From contig NC_040025.1 in assembly GCF_000972845.2 (NCBI RefSeq), forward strand, positions 19,089,399 through 19,153,398: a stretch of DNA of 64,000 bases, written 5' to 3'. The notes beneath the pieces are model-generated. The model had not been told where the DNA came from, searched no databases, and saw only the letters and a list, made by a program, of their open reading frames with translations. The DNA is from Larimichthys crocea (taxonomy: Eukaryota; Chordata; Actinopteri; Sciaenidae). Numbering within the stretch: position 1 is the stretch's first letter; every line of letters begins with the position of its first letter. Made by a program: the position numbers and the translations under genes. Positions 1 through 13,470 of this stretch are shown here, piece after piece.

Positions 1-38
1 CTAAATATTACACAGGGCCTTTTTTTTCCAATTGCTTA

Positions 39-762
39 CAGTTTTTTTTTTCCAATTGTTTAAACACAATTTTGCAAACTAGGCTGGTCTTATTAACACA
101 ATTCACCAAACCACACACCCAAACTGCAAAATACCTCATATATCCTGCAAAATGAAGCACTGCAACCAAAATCTAACTTTTGCACCAGATGGCACACACT
201 TCATTTGTATTACGGATTTTTGTCTAACCAAACAAGTCAGTGACACATATACACAGCAGATATATTTACATTGGAGTGAACTAAAATATGCTCACAAAAC
301 AGTAAGCTGAAAAATACAATTGCATAAAAAATGCTCTACCCTTACCTCTCACTCTTCCTCCCCCTCCCATTCCCACCCTCCCTCTTCCTCTTCCTCTCTC
401 AGCAATGTCTTCCATTGTTTTTGTAAAAGAAAAAAGATGCTCATCTGTGGTCTTTTATGGCTTACTTCTTGATTGAAGTGTTAACAATTACATAACACCT
501 GTTTGGCCAGGTGGCACATGTAGTGGCCAATGAACTCATGTAGTGTCATTTTAAATGGCAGTGTTTTGAAATTGTTGTGTCTTATGCAGAGAACCGTGTT
601 CAGTACACTTAAAAAGAGCCACTTCGAATGGCAAAATGTGTGTAAAGCAGAAAATGTGTTTAAAATTTTGGAGATTTGAGATGAGGTTTTGCTCCCTTTG
701 TGCCAGTTTAAATATTTGTGCTATCCATGTCATTTCAGTGTGTTAGCAACTGGAAAAAACTG
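39..762. mobile_element. Non-autonomous DNA transposon (MITE-like) with CAGTTTTT ends
   Basis: The left end reads TTACAGTTTTTTTTTTCCAA and the right end, reverse complemented, reads TTACAGTTTTTTCCAGTTGC. The ends are imperfect inverted repeats flanked by TA at 37-38 and 763-764. A TA target duplication with CAGT termini is typical of the Tc1/mariner/pogo group. There is no transposase reading frame inside the 724 bases. Confidence 0.55.
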
Positions 763-929
763 TAAAGTTAGGTATGAGTTGTTCACTGATCACTGAATAG
801 GAAAAATATGAAAGGAAAATAACACAACACATGCATTTATAAGAAATTATTTATTTCTACACTCTACACAAGTAAATAAGCACATCTCCAGCACTCCATA
901 CAACATTAATAATTGTTTCTTATGCACGT

Positions 930-962
930 AAAATAAAATAAAATAAAATAAAAATAATAAAA
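930..962. repeat. AAAAT-type microsatellite
   Basis: A run of AAAAT units degrades into AATAA at its right end. It is simple sequence only. Confidence 0.8.
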
Positions 963-3900
963 TCACAGATGTGGGTTATGTTTTAACCAAAAGAAAAAGG
1001 AGTTTAATGCATAATTACATCATAATTACATACATATCTCTGTGTACAAAACCCTACTGCATATATTATATATTATATTTAGACTTGTTTTTTTGTGTGC
1101 AATTAGATAAATATAAAACAATGCCTTTGGAATGGATTATGGTAAAAGATCCATATAACACTGCAACTCCAAAACAGCACAGACACTCTCCAAAATATGA
1201 ACATGATACTATTGTGTCTGGAAATGAGGCCGGGGCAGTTGTTATTAACCTTCAGTTGTCAATAACCAGCACACATTTACTGTATGGCACAAAAGGTTTA
1301 TTCATTAAATGAACCTGAGCACAAACAACAAATTGTAAGCCATGGTAGGGGCCCTGAACCTGGGGTTGCATGGTCAGGATGTCTGCACAGAAATATTTCC
1401 CAGGGTATACTGTGGGAATAAGGCCTTTCTCCTTGAGTGATATTACTAGTGCTCACCGCAGAAGGTTTACATTGAGGCTCCAGGGTAGGCTTATTGAGAA
1501 TAGACTTAGCGTGACATTCCAGGATGATAAGTGGTATTGGGGTTTCAAGGGGTCCAGTTAGTCTCATGTTCTATCTTATTAAGAGAGAGGTGTTTGCATG
1601 GCAGGAATGCAGCTCTGTGATGGAAAATGGAAAAAACAAATAATTCATGAAAAAGAAAGACAAAAAAAAAAAAGTCTTGTTACCTCAAGTTAAATTATCT
1701 CACAATTTCGAAATGATAGTCCTGTAATAACAGGGTAACTTTCTTCTTATCTTGGGAAAACATTTTATTAACAAGATATTAACCTATTATCACAAGAAAA
1801 TTATATTTGTTTTCTCCAGATAAAAAAGAAAGTGGTGCTGTTAACATGAAAAATCAACTTTGTTATTAAGATAAATAACTTATAACAACTAATGCCTTTT
1901 CAGTTTCTATAAATATTGTGTACTTTTGTACAGAGTTATGTCAGTTTCCGGCAATTCATTTTTGTATTCCTCACCTCACAACATGGGGGAAGAATGGAGT
2001 GTTGACATGCCATAAATTAATTTCAGTACACATGAACACTACTCAAATGGCCATGACCTATAGCAATCCGGGCACAATGAGGGTTAAAGCCCTGCAGTTA
2101 ACCTCATACACACCCGAAACACAATAAAGCCCCAGGCTACCCAGCTGTGCACCTCCCCACAACTATTCCCCCGCCTAGAAGCACAAATATCCCCATGAAA
2201 GAATTTCACTTCACTGAGTTTGTATTCTGGTTTACTGTTCACTAGAGGGCTGTAAATTATAGGAAAATATATTTGTTCCACACAAAAGTAAAACATACAT
2301 GTTCATGTTATCTATGTAAAGAGCAGTGTACGCATAGGCCAAATGACAATTCACGATTCACTTTAAAATTAGTGATGAAGTTTGTCAAACCCACAGTGCC
2401 ATTTCTTCCACTCCATAAAATGTGTACGACTAAAAAAACATCAGTATTTACATGTAGACGACATACAGATCAACATCAGAAGTCAACATAATCTCATTAT
2501 TTTTAGTGACAGAAGACACAAGTGCACAAGAATGAAAATAGAAATTGATAATGGTCAAAGAAATTTGAGTAGTACACACAGATATTTTACTTCTATTACT
2601 AGCCAATTGTCATGTGCATACCAACAGTGAAATAACTCTCTGGCAAGAAGTATCTATTTATAAAATATAAATACTAGCGGTTTATTCTGAGTAATTAAAG
2701 ATTTACAACACAGTTTCTGACCACATGTTTTTCCATGTGGTTAATATATTGCATAATGCAAAATGCATATTGCATTTTTCCTTGATATCATCCCATTATG
2801 TGTTGGTGTATTAGGATATATAAATATGAGATTTATAAATGTACATTTTGTAATACGTACATACTATTCATAATGTCAATGTGAGGAAACATCTATTTTT
2901 TGAAAGGGTGGGGGTTCATTTATTTTCCCATTTTTCCTAGACGACCAGATCAGCCTTGTGTCATCGGATGCCAAAGGAAAGGTAATTCTTCATTTTGGTA
3001 ACAGGGTAAATAGCTTGACCTTGTACCTTGACAACAATAAATATGTTTTATAACTGAACTATCATCATAATTCTATTTTTATGTGAATAATGATTCATAA
3101 CAAATGGAAACGACAAATCTCAGGACCATAGGGTCTCTCATTTAAATTATGTTGGATAAGAAACTAGAAACAACAATTTCACACTAAGATTTAAGGCACT
3201 GTCAGTGTGTTAAAAAGCTTGATAACACTGGTGGCTGTTCCTGCTGATTGATGGCTAGCTTGAGTGGAAGGCTTCTGTATAGCAACATCAGTAAACATAA
3301 CTGTCGTCTCCAGACTAGCCTGGATCAAACAGTTGGGTATTAAAATGTTGATTTTTTACAGACAACACTTAATGCTTACAGTAATACTACCTGGTGATTT
3401 GGTGAAATATCTATAGATGTTCAAATATGTCTGGCCACTGTGGGTCATTGACCTACTTGGACAGGGGAGGACTAGAAAGGGGTATGACAGCTGACCAATT
3501 GATCTTAACTTATGAAGATACAAAAGCTCAGGTTCAGGTAACATAATTATTAGACATGTCTATAAGAGAAAGGATTGTTTATTATGTTAGGAATGCATAC
3601 AAACTTGTCAAAATTGTATTCCAAACATTTTAAATTGAACTGTCAGCTATAGACGTTGTACCTGTATGTGCCGGTCTGGTCTATATGTCAGATCATGGGT
3701 ATGATCAGCGTTAGACTCCTGAAGAAGAGTTTTGTGACATTTTAAAAAACTATGAGAACTGTAGTTATTCACTGAATGAGAAACTCTCCTGTATGCTTGT
3801 CAGATAAAATAGGTTTTATAAAGTCATAAAGCACCTTCTTTAATGTTCCTCTCTCTCACACACATATATATATACACGCATTATATATATGGTGTATGTA

Positions 3901-3971
3901 CTACATTCACCATTGACACCAAGAACTACACCATTATTGTGATTGTAGTGGAAGTATTTTATATCATGTAT

Positions 3972-4053
3972 TATATATATATATATATATGTTGTTTGTT
4001 CGCCCAGGGCGCAAATGTAGCCAGAACCGTATATATATATATATATATATATA
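3972..4053. repeat. Two AT dinucleotide tracts
   Basis: Runs of alternating AT occupy 3972-3990 and 4030-4053, separated by a short unique piece. They are simple-sequence repeats, and the long open frames over them are artefacts of the repeat. Confidence 0.8.
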
Positions 4054-5713
4054 ATTCATATAAACAAAAAATATTAAACAAATACATATCTTGTATACAA
4101 TGTGACATAATACAGTTTGTGAAAAGTCACTGTTGATTTGATTTGAAATGTTGACCAGTTCACCACCCACTTTGAGCCAGCTTAAATCCTGTTTACGGTA
4201 CTTTTATTAAACCCCTTAGCCACAACCGAAGTGGTGATGCATTCTTGGTAAGAAATTGGGAAAATTGTTATAAATTTTATAAACTGTAATACACAGGAAC
4301 TTTGTGCCAAACTGAGTGAAATGTCTCCTCAAATTAAACTCCATTTTCATGAGTGCTCCCCATGTACTGTAACCACATGGCCCGCAAACCAACAGGCACC
4401 GAGGAATACTTGTTCACATACTGTTCTTCATTGTTTTGTTTTGTTTTGTTTTCTAGAGTAGACCACAAAATTTTACCAAACAATTTGGTTTCATGAGTAA
4501 CAGTTCTGCCTGACTTATGTATGCGAGTGACAGGAGAACTATTTATGCTATAGGTGGTCAATTATATACGGAAACATTTAAATTTGGTAAATAAGTTAAA
4601 TACCTAATAGGGGTGGTCCAAGAGAGAGCAACTGGAAGGGTTCAATTATTGGTCAGTGGGAGAGCACATGGAAAGAAACAGAAACATGGAATACAATCAT
4701 CCAACTATGGTGGAGCAATGCTTATTATTTTATAATTTTTAACTCTATTAGTGGTATAGCTTCATGAAATTCAACACACTTAAACCACAGTCCATTTAGT
4801 TCTTAGGCAACATTTGCATGATTTAATTTTTTCTTTACGCCAAAGACTCACTGAATAAAAGAACTCACTGAATAGTGAGTATGTGTGGCAAAAGGACCAT
4901 GCATGTGGGATTGATTTAAACTATAGTTCCCTTGTTTGTTAATTACTGGCAACTACAGCAACTGATGCCTCCATGTGTTGTTAATAGCTACACTGAAACA
5001 TGGAACTACCGAGTATTTGGCCTCATCTGGGGTAAAAGCGATGATGGATGGCTGAATAAATTCACTGCAGCTATAGCGGTCATACAGTTCCTACAGATTA
5101 CAGCATGTTAGCCAAGCATAGTGAGGTAAAAGAACAAACAAATATACCAAATAGTTTGGTGATAGATTGATATCTTATTGCTGAAAGACGTGATATGAAC
5201 AAAATATGCCAACTGTCAGGGTGTGAATGCTTTCCATACCGACTGTAAATAGTCTCATAAATCAAAGTTCAACAATATGCCCTGTAACACAGGTGGAAAA
5301 AAGCTTCTCCCACTTTTTTTGTTTGCATGTTTCAATATTTTGAAGTCGTTATATGACAGTGTCATGCCTTGCGACTACTTTCCATTGCTCCTTGTGACAC
5401 TTTGTTGTCTATGTTGTTGTTGTCCCTGAAAGATTTAAATAAGTTGATCTCATAGTTTTGAAAGAGAGAATCGAATGTAGTCCACTGGGTTAGTAGGTGT
5501 AAAGTAGAAACGGTTGGTCTGATCAAGCTTGACAGACACAAGGTCACTGGCTATTATATCATGATGAAAATAATCCCCATGTTGTGTTCAAGGGGGAACA
5601 AAAAGGGGATAGCCTCCAGGGATCTGTATCGAATTTGCTGAAGAGTTCTTGAAACCACACGGCCTGATGGAACTTGCTCCAAGAGTTATTGATGCAGAGG
5701 AATGTCGGCAGTG

Positions 5714-5897
5714 TCAAACTCCAAAACTCTTTTCTTGAATGTGAGTATACCTGCGGAGGCAAGAGTGCCAAATGGAGAGAGAAGGGGTCGAAGAAGAGGG
5801 AAGGGTCCATTCTCCCGAGGAGAAGAGCAGAAGATGGAGAAGCTTCAAATTTTCATCCAGGACCAGGGACTCTGTGGAGATTCCTGATGGGCACTGT
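5714..5897 (-). CDS. edn3: Candidate last coding exon of edn3
   Basis: A good acceptor (pyrimidine tract, then CAG) precedes 5897. The first base completes the AG left by the previous exon, and the frame stays open for 60 codons to a TGA at 5714. The end reads [13 protein letters not shown]. Endothelin precursors end in a basic, poorly conserved tail, so the position and phase are suitable, but there is no recognisable motif. A donor-like GTATAC lies inside it, so the true exon could stop near 5752 and continue elsewhere. Confidence 0.35.
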
Positions 5898-8627
5898 CTG
5901 CAGGGGGCTTTAAAGAGAACATTTACACATTAAATCTGTAATATCAAAGGACCAATCCAGTAACTGAGTATTAGACATCCATAAGTATCAGGGAATCACA
6001 ATAGGCTGAGATATCCTTGATATTTAATTATGTATTTTTTTGTCCCCTGTATGGATCAAGCTTCAAAACCTTTGAATCCTACATCCTACAATCCTACAAC
6101 AGCTACTTCTTTTTCAATTTCCCCTGTCTGATGCCTGATCAATGTCAATGATCAATGTCACAGTAAATGTCATTTCTTACAAAAAAAAAATCAGACTCAC
6201 CTTGACAGACAAAAATCATGGCACTCAGGGTCTGTGTCAAGCATGGCACAAATGCAGCGCTGAGTCTTTGCCTCCTCACGTTCAGTTGCTTGTTCACCAA
6301 CAGCACGTCTAACTCGCTGAGATCCTCTGTAGCTCGACATTCCATAGGGCACAGTGTGTCTGAGGAATTAAGACAAACAGAGAACTCTTTTTCAGTGATG
6401 GTAAAAATGTGACATAAATCACATTCTTGGGCACACAGAGGGAGAGACTTGAAAATTAATATTCGATATGGTTAGGCTTATAGAGTTCTTGGACATATCT
6501 CCTAGTCTTCTAGACATATCTTCCTTTTTCCGCAGTAGTGGAGGAGGTATTCAGGTCCTAGTAATAATACCACACTGTAAAAGTACTCAAAAGTGTATTA
6601 ATCAGGGAAATATACCTACTACTTGTAATTGTTATTTTGAAGTATTTCATTTAAATAAATCAGAAAATAAAGTGACACAATAGTGACTGAGCCTATGGCC
6701 CACTGAGGAGAGCATATTAAAGCTATTCTGCAGTATTGTTACAGTATTGTTGTTGCTGAATGTTGTTGCTAATGGAAACTGTACATTTCCTGCAGCTTCA
6801 CATCAAAAGGATTTGACTGGTGAAACACAAATACATTTTTATTATTAGGAAGTCACAAGAAGTGCAATGTGTTTTTCAACTGACAATAACTTATTATAAA
6901 GACTTTAAAATAGCCAATTTGTACCATATGACATTACATGCATTAAATTGTTTTCACAGTGGATCAATTTAAAATATTGCCGTGAGTAAGGAAAAAGAAG
7001 GAGCAGCCACAGTGAGATGTTAGATGAAGAGCTTCAGGCGACAACCTGCCTACCTCCAACTTCTCAACCCAGCAACAAACTACTTCTTTCATGCTATGTG
7101 CAGGATAGAACGGTCCATGGTTGCTCACATAATGATAGAAAAAGGCCAATTATTGCTTGGTATGTTTGGCTGCACTGTAAACAAATACACCAGTTGCTCC
7201 TATGTTCTGGTTATTTCTGAAAAATTAACTTGAGGAGTGTTTTGACCATAAACTGTTTACCTGCAGTATTAAACAGAACCTGCTCTAATCACAGGTGTCG
7301 CTGAATCATCCAGGACCGAAATCTTATATCTTATCTGTATTATTAAATATTATATCATTACATTATGCTGTAATAAATGAATTGCTTCACCTCCAGGTTC
7401 AAGTTTTTATGATTGTCCATAAACAGTTTCACCCTATCTATCTGTATCTGTTATAGACTCAGGTTTTGGGGAATTGGTAATGGAAAAACAAAGATCTTTG
7501 AGGCGTTTGAAATAAATAATTCATTAAGTATAAAATGATTTCCCTGCATAGATTTCTGTCAGGCTGTCTGCTGCCTTTGTCTTACTAAGTAGTGTTGTTG
7601 ATGTGCTGTCTGCCAGATCCTGCAGCCTCTCTGTTTAGGACGAGCATGACCTCTGGGCAAAAGGTCTTTCCAACATGGCTGCTGAGAGTCAAAGTTCTGT
7701 CTTAATGTTTCACAAACGGTCTGCTGTCATCACTTGGGGGCTATTATCTCAGAGAGAAAGAAAGGCATTTTAAGCCTTTGAAACAACATGGTAAGCTGGG
7801 GAAAACCACTGAAGTCAGACAAACACACACTGACACTTGGAAGATACCCACAGTTTAACCCCAGTCTCGGGAGCCAGTAATGAGTAACTATTGGAGAGGA
7901 GTGACATTCTCTTATTTACTTACCATACTCCATAGGCCATACTACATTTTATGAAAGTTCTTTCTTTGTGAGTTTATCTTCCATGATATGAGCACACACT
8001 TTAGCTTTTTTATACTGTTGATACTGTGGCACATGTCAATATCTCACTCAGTCTTTAAAATATGTCAATTTGTCCCAACTTGCTATAAAGAGCGCTGTTT
8101 ACCTGAAACAGCCCACAGCAGTCCTGGAACAAGAAGACAGAGGAAGAAAGAATGCTGTCCTGCCATCTTGCCAAGGATTTTAATATGCGGTTAGGAGATG
8201 GCATAACAAAGACAGGAAAGTGTTGGAACTATATTTGAGGTATTACATATATTATGTGGTATGATAGGCCACATGTTGAACGCACTTGGTGTGAAAAAAA
8301 CTGCTACCTACTGCAATTATGCCAGCTGGTAACCAGCTGTTCAATTTTCATGGTTCTTCGTCACCTGCAGAGCCAACATACTGCAACTCCTGAGGTGCAG
8401 TTAACACACCTATGCCCAAGAAAGGCCGCTGGGCTTTGGTAACAGGAACATTCATGCATTGATGGCTCTGGGATCAATCCACCAAGTTATTTCAGTCATT
8501 ATCAGTAACAATAATAACTGAATTAAGTTGTCCATACATGACAGCATAAGATGCCACAGGCCAGTTCTGCCTTTATCTAAATGAAAGATTAATTAATCTT
8601 TTAATGAATTCAGTGATATTGTTATTG

Positions 8628-8672
<45 letters not shown>

Positions 8673-10067
8673 CAGCCATAGTGACTATTGTGGTGCAATT
8701 TTGGTAACCAGTAAACTCTCTTTAAATAAATCCTAGCTGTGTGTGATGACTAACTATTTGAATTTGGATAGATCCACCATGAAGAACTGTGTCAATTCTT
8801 CACCAGCCCATGTAGACCATTAGCTTTGCATGACAGATTTCTCTCTGATCTCCATCCATTCAGCCTCACAACCTCTGCACTGCAGATTAAAAATAGTTCA
8901 GCTGACTGGGATCCCCGAGTCTTTGTTAGCCCATGAAAGGGGAGTTATACAGTAGCTGCACCTATTATGATGATTAATGAGGAGTAATCTGTAATTTCTG
9001 TTCATTTTTCTCTTCCCCAGTGTTGTGAGTGAATTGAGGATTCGACTATTTCAGATTCAAGCATGCATTCAGTATGTATTAAATTTGGGGATTCTGGTGC
9101 TTTGATGCATGAAAATGAATTTATGCAGTCTAATAAATAATCCTATCGTCATGGTGCAGGAAGCAAGTTTTGATAAAGATATCAAGTTGTTACTCCTGCT
9201 TTTGGATGTAACGTCACCAGGGAGATTTAAGTCTTCTTAAAACAACAATGTATTTAAACCTGAACTTAAAATAGGCCTACAGCAACATGGACATGAACCA
9301 TCACTAAAATAGTTAATTAAATGCCCAATCCAGCACCTGTAGATTGTGGCTCTGGCCACAGATTGGTTAAGGTTAAATAAAAAAACATTACAAGAGAGAC
9401 ATTCAGTCTTGCAATAACCCTCCAAACTTTGTTTCTCTTGGGCTTGCTATCACTTGAACCACTGCGTGTGGTGCCTCAGGGAGGCAATTACCGGGCGTGA
9501 CTAGCTGCATTATATTGACTCCAATTTGATTTGCACAAACAAGCTACATGAAAATGTGTGTGTTTTTGTTTTTTTAATATACCGCATTACTTTCACTGAC
9601 AAAAGACGAGATATCATGAAAATCAAGAGATAGTTGCGCATACGGATGGATGATTGGAGAATTGTAGATGTTTAACAGTATTTCATAAAGCATTTCTTAC
9701 TCGGGAGTGTTGATCCAGATTATATCCAAGTGGCAGTAGTAGACGCACTCTTTATCCTTGTAGGAATAACAAGTGCAGCGCTTGGTTCTGGACTTTGCCT
9801 CTGTTGCTTCAGACACCCTGCTGGACTCTGGGAGCCCTCCGGGGTTGACCTCGGATAACACCAAGGCATCGAAGACACCTTGTATTGTACAAGACGCATG
9901 TTAGATATAAGCGTAGTAAGGTGACAGACACAATAACAAAGAAATAAAGCAATACGTTTGGAAATGTGTTGTAAAACTTTGTCGCAGTCATACTCACCTT
10001 GTAAGACAATCAATGACAGAATATTGAAAAGCATGATTTTCACGAGGACAGATAGTATCCTGGCCAT
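5714..10067 (-). CDS. edn3: Endothelin-3 precursor (preproendothelin-3), four coding exons
   Basis: Secreted vasoactive and neural-crest peptide precursor, ligand of endothelin receptors. Coding exons on the minus strand: 9998-10067, 9701-9878, 6201-6359 and, tentatively, 5714-5897. Exon 1 begins at the ATG at 10067 and encodes a signal peptide ([14 protein letters not shown] then a hydrophobic stretch). Exon 2 carries the furin site SRTKR, then the mature peptide beginning [15 protein letters not shown], ending LDIIW and followed by INTPE (the converting-enzyme site is Trp-Ile). Exon 3 reads [12 protein letters not shown], a second basic site (RVRR) and the endothelin-like peptide [16 protein letters not shown]. 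Splice phases join cleanly (GA|A gives Glu). The predicted length is about 196 residues against 238 for human EDN3. The last exon is weak: its phase and stop fit, but I cannot recognise the tail. A fish duplicate label (a or b) cannot be assigned. Confidence 0.9.
6360..9700 (-). other. edn3: Intron 2 of edn3
   Basis: This 3.3 kb intron lies between the mature-peptide exon and the endothelin-like-peptide exon. It holds a TCTA tetranucleotide repeat at 8628-8672. Nothing else in it could be recognised; the open frames there are short and lack family motifs. Confidence 0.7.
8628..8672. repeat. TCTA/GATA tetranucleotide microsatellite
   Basis: About eleven perfect TCTA units lie in edn3 intron 2 and are likely polymorphic. 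Confidence 0.9.
9715..9777 (-). other. edn3: Mature 21-residue endothelin-3 peptide
   Basis: The 63 bases encode 21 residues with cysteines at 1, 3, 11 and 15, the pattern that forms the two endothelin disulfides, and the invariant C-terminal tryptophan. The [15 protein letters not shown] part is the endothelin-3-type sequence. It is preceded directly by a Lys-Arg furin site. Confidence 0.95.
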
Positions 10068-10296
10068 GTCAGATATTCCCAAAATGAATCATAGCCTGAA
10101 GAGGATGCAGCGCAATTGTCAAATCAATCTCCCACCAGCATGTCCATGTGCAGCTCATCTCATATGATCCAGACGTCAGATAACGAATCAGAGGATGTTT
10201 GTCGTACAGTTCCTCTCATAATTTACAGCTTGTGTCATGTCATAAATCATAAACCTGTAGCACGCTCACTGACGTGTGAAGTAAATAACGCTTGTC

Positions 10297-10304
10297 CTTA
10301 TATA
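10297..10304 (-). promoter_or_regulatory. TATA box of the edn3 promoter
   Basis: On the minus strand the sequence reads TATATAAG, about 230 bases upstream of the edn3 start codon. This leaves a 5' leader of about 200 bases. An AGATAA (GATA-type) site lies further upstream near 10379. Endothelin genes are known to use TATA promoters with GATA sites; the link here is inferred from position. Confidence 0.5.
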
Positions 10305-11394
10305 AGTGATCTTTAGAGCAAAATAGCGCAACGATGCTCCTCAAAGGTCCCTTCGCCTTCTAAAAGCCCAAAATGAAAGATAAAGCTTTTGGCGAGGTTT
10401 GGGTACACGCCCACTCCCCCTTTAACACCCCCTCTGTGAAATGCAGCAGCACTCCAGTGTCTGTGCTCACTGAGGAATTACTCAACTTGTGTTCCAGTTA
10501 ATGCATGACATATAAAATAATGATATATGTTCCATTTAAACATAATAAAAAGGGTCATTCAGCAACACCTAACAGTGTAGGGCAAAGCCTAGGCCAGTAA
10601 TTATAGTCTCACATCCTGAGAGTTTCTGTTGCTGTTAAAACAGAACCACTTTTAATTATTATTATTTTAATTAAAATCACAGACACATAAACACACATAA
10701 CAACATAATCATCCGGAGAAAAGACCTAAAATCTTTACATTTATGTACCTTTGTTACATAAGAGTGAATGTGGAAATGATCAGCCTGCCCTAAGGCGAAG
10801 ATGAGGTACTGCTTGTTCAATAGCAAAAATATTTTTACCCAACATGCCCTGACAATGGAGACTAAACAGAGAAGCCGGTCAGTGCTGCTTGAACACCATT
10901 TTGAGAACATTTGGATGATCACATCATTCCTGGGGATCAATCCCTGCATGAGCATCCGGGCCCAGAGGATCAATCTGGTATTACTGTTGGGCAGGAGAGT
11001 TACTGTTTTGAAGTTCCTAATCCTATTGATCTAGACAAAGACCCCTAAAAGGCTATCTACACACAGTGCAGCTGCCACACAGGACTATTGGTTTCCTAGC
11101 TGCAGCATAACTTTGGGGAAAGCAAAGTTTTTAGGGAGAGCTATGGGTTATGACAGAGTTTACATAAACATATCAGTGTTAGTATCAGTCAGTGTTTCTT
11201 TGTGTTCACACAAATGGCCACAGTTAATGTGAGTTTAGTTTTTAGCAGCTGTGCTCATTGTTTACATTATTTAGGTGATACATAGCATCTGCCTTGCAAA
11301 TGTATATATAATATAGTTTATTATAATTCTGATTCACCATAGTTTAACCATACACTGTTTACTATAAAGTGACACTGCTACTCAGTGACACTAA

Positions 11395-13470
11395 GGAGGC
11401 ATAGTTTTGAGAACATTTAAGTATGCCAACATTGGATTCCACATGGAGAAAAAATTATCCCTAGACACTCTGAGTGTATATTTAATCTTTTCTAGTTGTA
11501 TGAATTGCATCAGGTCGCTCAGCCACAAAGACACTTTAGGTGGACTTTTGGATTTCCAGTGCAGTAATATTCTTCTGCGTGCAAGTAGAGTTGTAAAAGC
11601 AATTATGTTTTTATGTCTTTTCCTAATTGTACTACAATTGCCATTGTAGCGTTGGGCTGGAGATTTATGTTGAGCACCTCTGACAGAGTTTTATTAAATT
11701 GGCAGGAGTGTTATAACACCTGTCACAGCCTGCATCTATGTTGGGATATATTTTTGCCAGTTTTGCTTTAGAGTAGTGAAAGCGATGTAAAATCTTGAAT
11801 TGTATTATATTTAATTTTGCACAGGAAGTACTGTCGTTTACTCTTTGTAGAGCACTGTTCCAGGTTTCCTCATCAAATTCCTCCCCCAACTCTTTTACAC
11901 ACTCCACCCTGATCTTTACAAGTGTTGTATTTTTAAAAGAGGCAATGCAGTCATGAATTCTTGAAATTAGCCTTTTGTGGTTAATGAGTTTTTAGTAGAT
12001 TGTCTAAAGCAGAAACTGAAGGTATGTATGGAAAGTTGGGATCATGGCACCGAAGAAAATGGCGGACTTGGAAATACCGGAACAGGCTGGACTGAGGGAG
12101 GCTGAATTTGAATGATAATTCACCAAAGCTTGCAAACACAGCATTTATGTACATGTCCTTAAACTCATAAATGCCTTGTCTTAGCCATAGATTAAATTCA
12201 GAGTCTAGTTTGGCTGGGGGAAAAAGGTAATTATTATGTAAAGGGCTAATGTGGAGAAAGCAGTTGAACCCAAAATTCCGTCTCAATTGAGACCATATCT
12301 TGAGGGTATTTATCACAACAAGATTGTTGGTCAAATCTGAGACAGACAGAGGAAGACTGGAAGCAACCAGAGCTCTGAGAGATGTTGAGATGCAAGAAGC
12401 AGCTTCAAAGCGGCACCAATCTATGTCAGGAGTGTGGAGCCAGTAAATAATTTTTTTGAACATTTGTGACCCAATCATAATGACAAAGATTTGGAAGAGC
12501 TAACCCACCCTTTGATTTAGGTCTCTGTAGCAGTTCCAATCTCCTTCTAGGTTTCTTACCGTCCCATATGAATGAGATAAAAACTTTATCAATAGATTTA
12601 AAGAAAGATTCGGGCAGAAAGAGTGGGACACACTGAAACAGATATAAAAATTTGGGGAGAACATTCATTTTAATACAGTTCACTTTCCCTGCCAATGAGA
12701 GATGAAGTGATTTCCATTTCTTCAGATCTAATTTGACTTTCTCAAATAGCGGACAGCAGTTTTCCTGATAGAGCCTTTGCATGTCTCTTGTAATATTAAT
12801 GACCAAATACTTAAAGCTACCTCTAGACATCTGGAACGGGAAGGTATTGTCCTGTATTTGAAGAGCCAGATCATTCACAAGGTAACACTCACTTTTACCA
12901 AGGTTCAATTTGTACCCAGAAAATGTACCAAATCTGCCTTGAGAATAGATAATTGGGGGTACACTTGAAATAGGATCTGATAAATATAACAATAAATCGT
13001 CTGCATATAGGGATACCCTATACTCCCCTCCCCCTCTATGAATTCTACTCACTGATGCCAGTGATTTTAGTGTAATAGATAAGGGTTCTATAGCCAAAGT
13101 AAATAATAGTGGACGGGTCCCCTTTGACAACTGAAAATACCATGATTGCTTACCATTTGTAATTATACATGCTTTAGGTGAGGTATATAAAAGTTTAATC
13201 CATGAAATAAAATTAGGGCTGTATCCACATTTCTTTAAACATTCAAGCAAATATTCCCATTCCACTCTATCAAAAGCTTTCTCTGCATCCACTGCAATAA
13301 CCATCTCGGGCACCACACTGGACGCAGGAGAGTAAATAATATTTAGGAGTCTGCGGACATTTGTAAAAGAGTGGCGCCCTGAAATAAATCTGGTTTGGTC
13401 TGTGGAGATCACATCATGCATTGTGGTTTCCAGCCACAAGGCAAGAGCTTTGGCTAAAATCTTCACATCA
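11395..13470 (-). mobile_element. 5'-truncated L1-type LINE (reverse transcriptase part of ORF2)
   Basis: The minus strand encodes the second half of an L1-like ORF2 over several frames. Landmarks in order: RFISGRHSFTNVRRLL, DAEKAFDRVEWEYLL, the polymerase motif SLYADDLLLYLSDP near 12975, the cysteine-bearing tail with LNIIQFKILHRFHYSK (about 11810) and CDRCYN, and ARRRILLHWKSKSPPK near 11560. The frame shifts at about 12450 and again further down, so it is dead. The 5' end stops abruptly at about 13470 next to a GAATCAGAATCAGAATTACT motif that is common in fish genomes. This is a retrotransposon relic and not a host gene. Confidence 0.85.

Larger units (their letters stand above)
1..5713. 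other. AT-rich spacer downstream of edn3
   Basis: No exon with supported splice sites or recognisable protein was found. It contains the inverted-repeat element 39-762, an AAAAT-type repeat at 930-962, AT dinucleotide runs at 3972-3990 and 4030-4053, and a TTTTG run at 4432-4452. The rest looks like ordinary AT-rich spacer and probably includes the edn3 3' untranslated region at its right end. Confidence 0.6.

Noticed and set aside
3843..4170. Open frames of alternating Tyr-Ile codons
   Set aside because: They are read through AT dinucleotide repeats.
11981..13466. Treating the reverse transcriptase frame as a host or viral gene
   Set aside because: The motif order and tail match L1-type LINE ORF2, it is 5'-truncated and frameshifted, and there are no retroviral gag, protease or LTR features.
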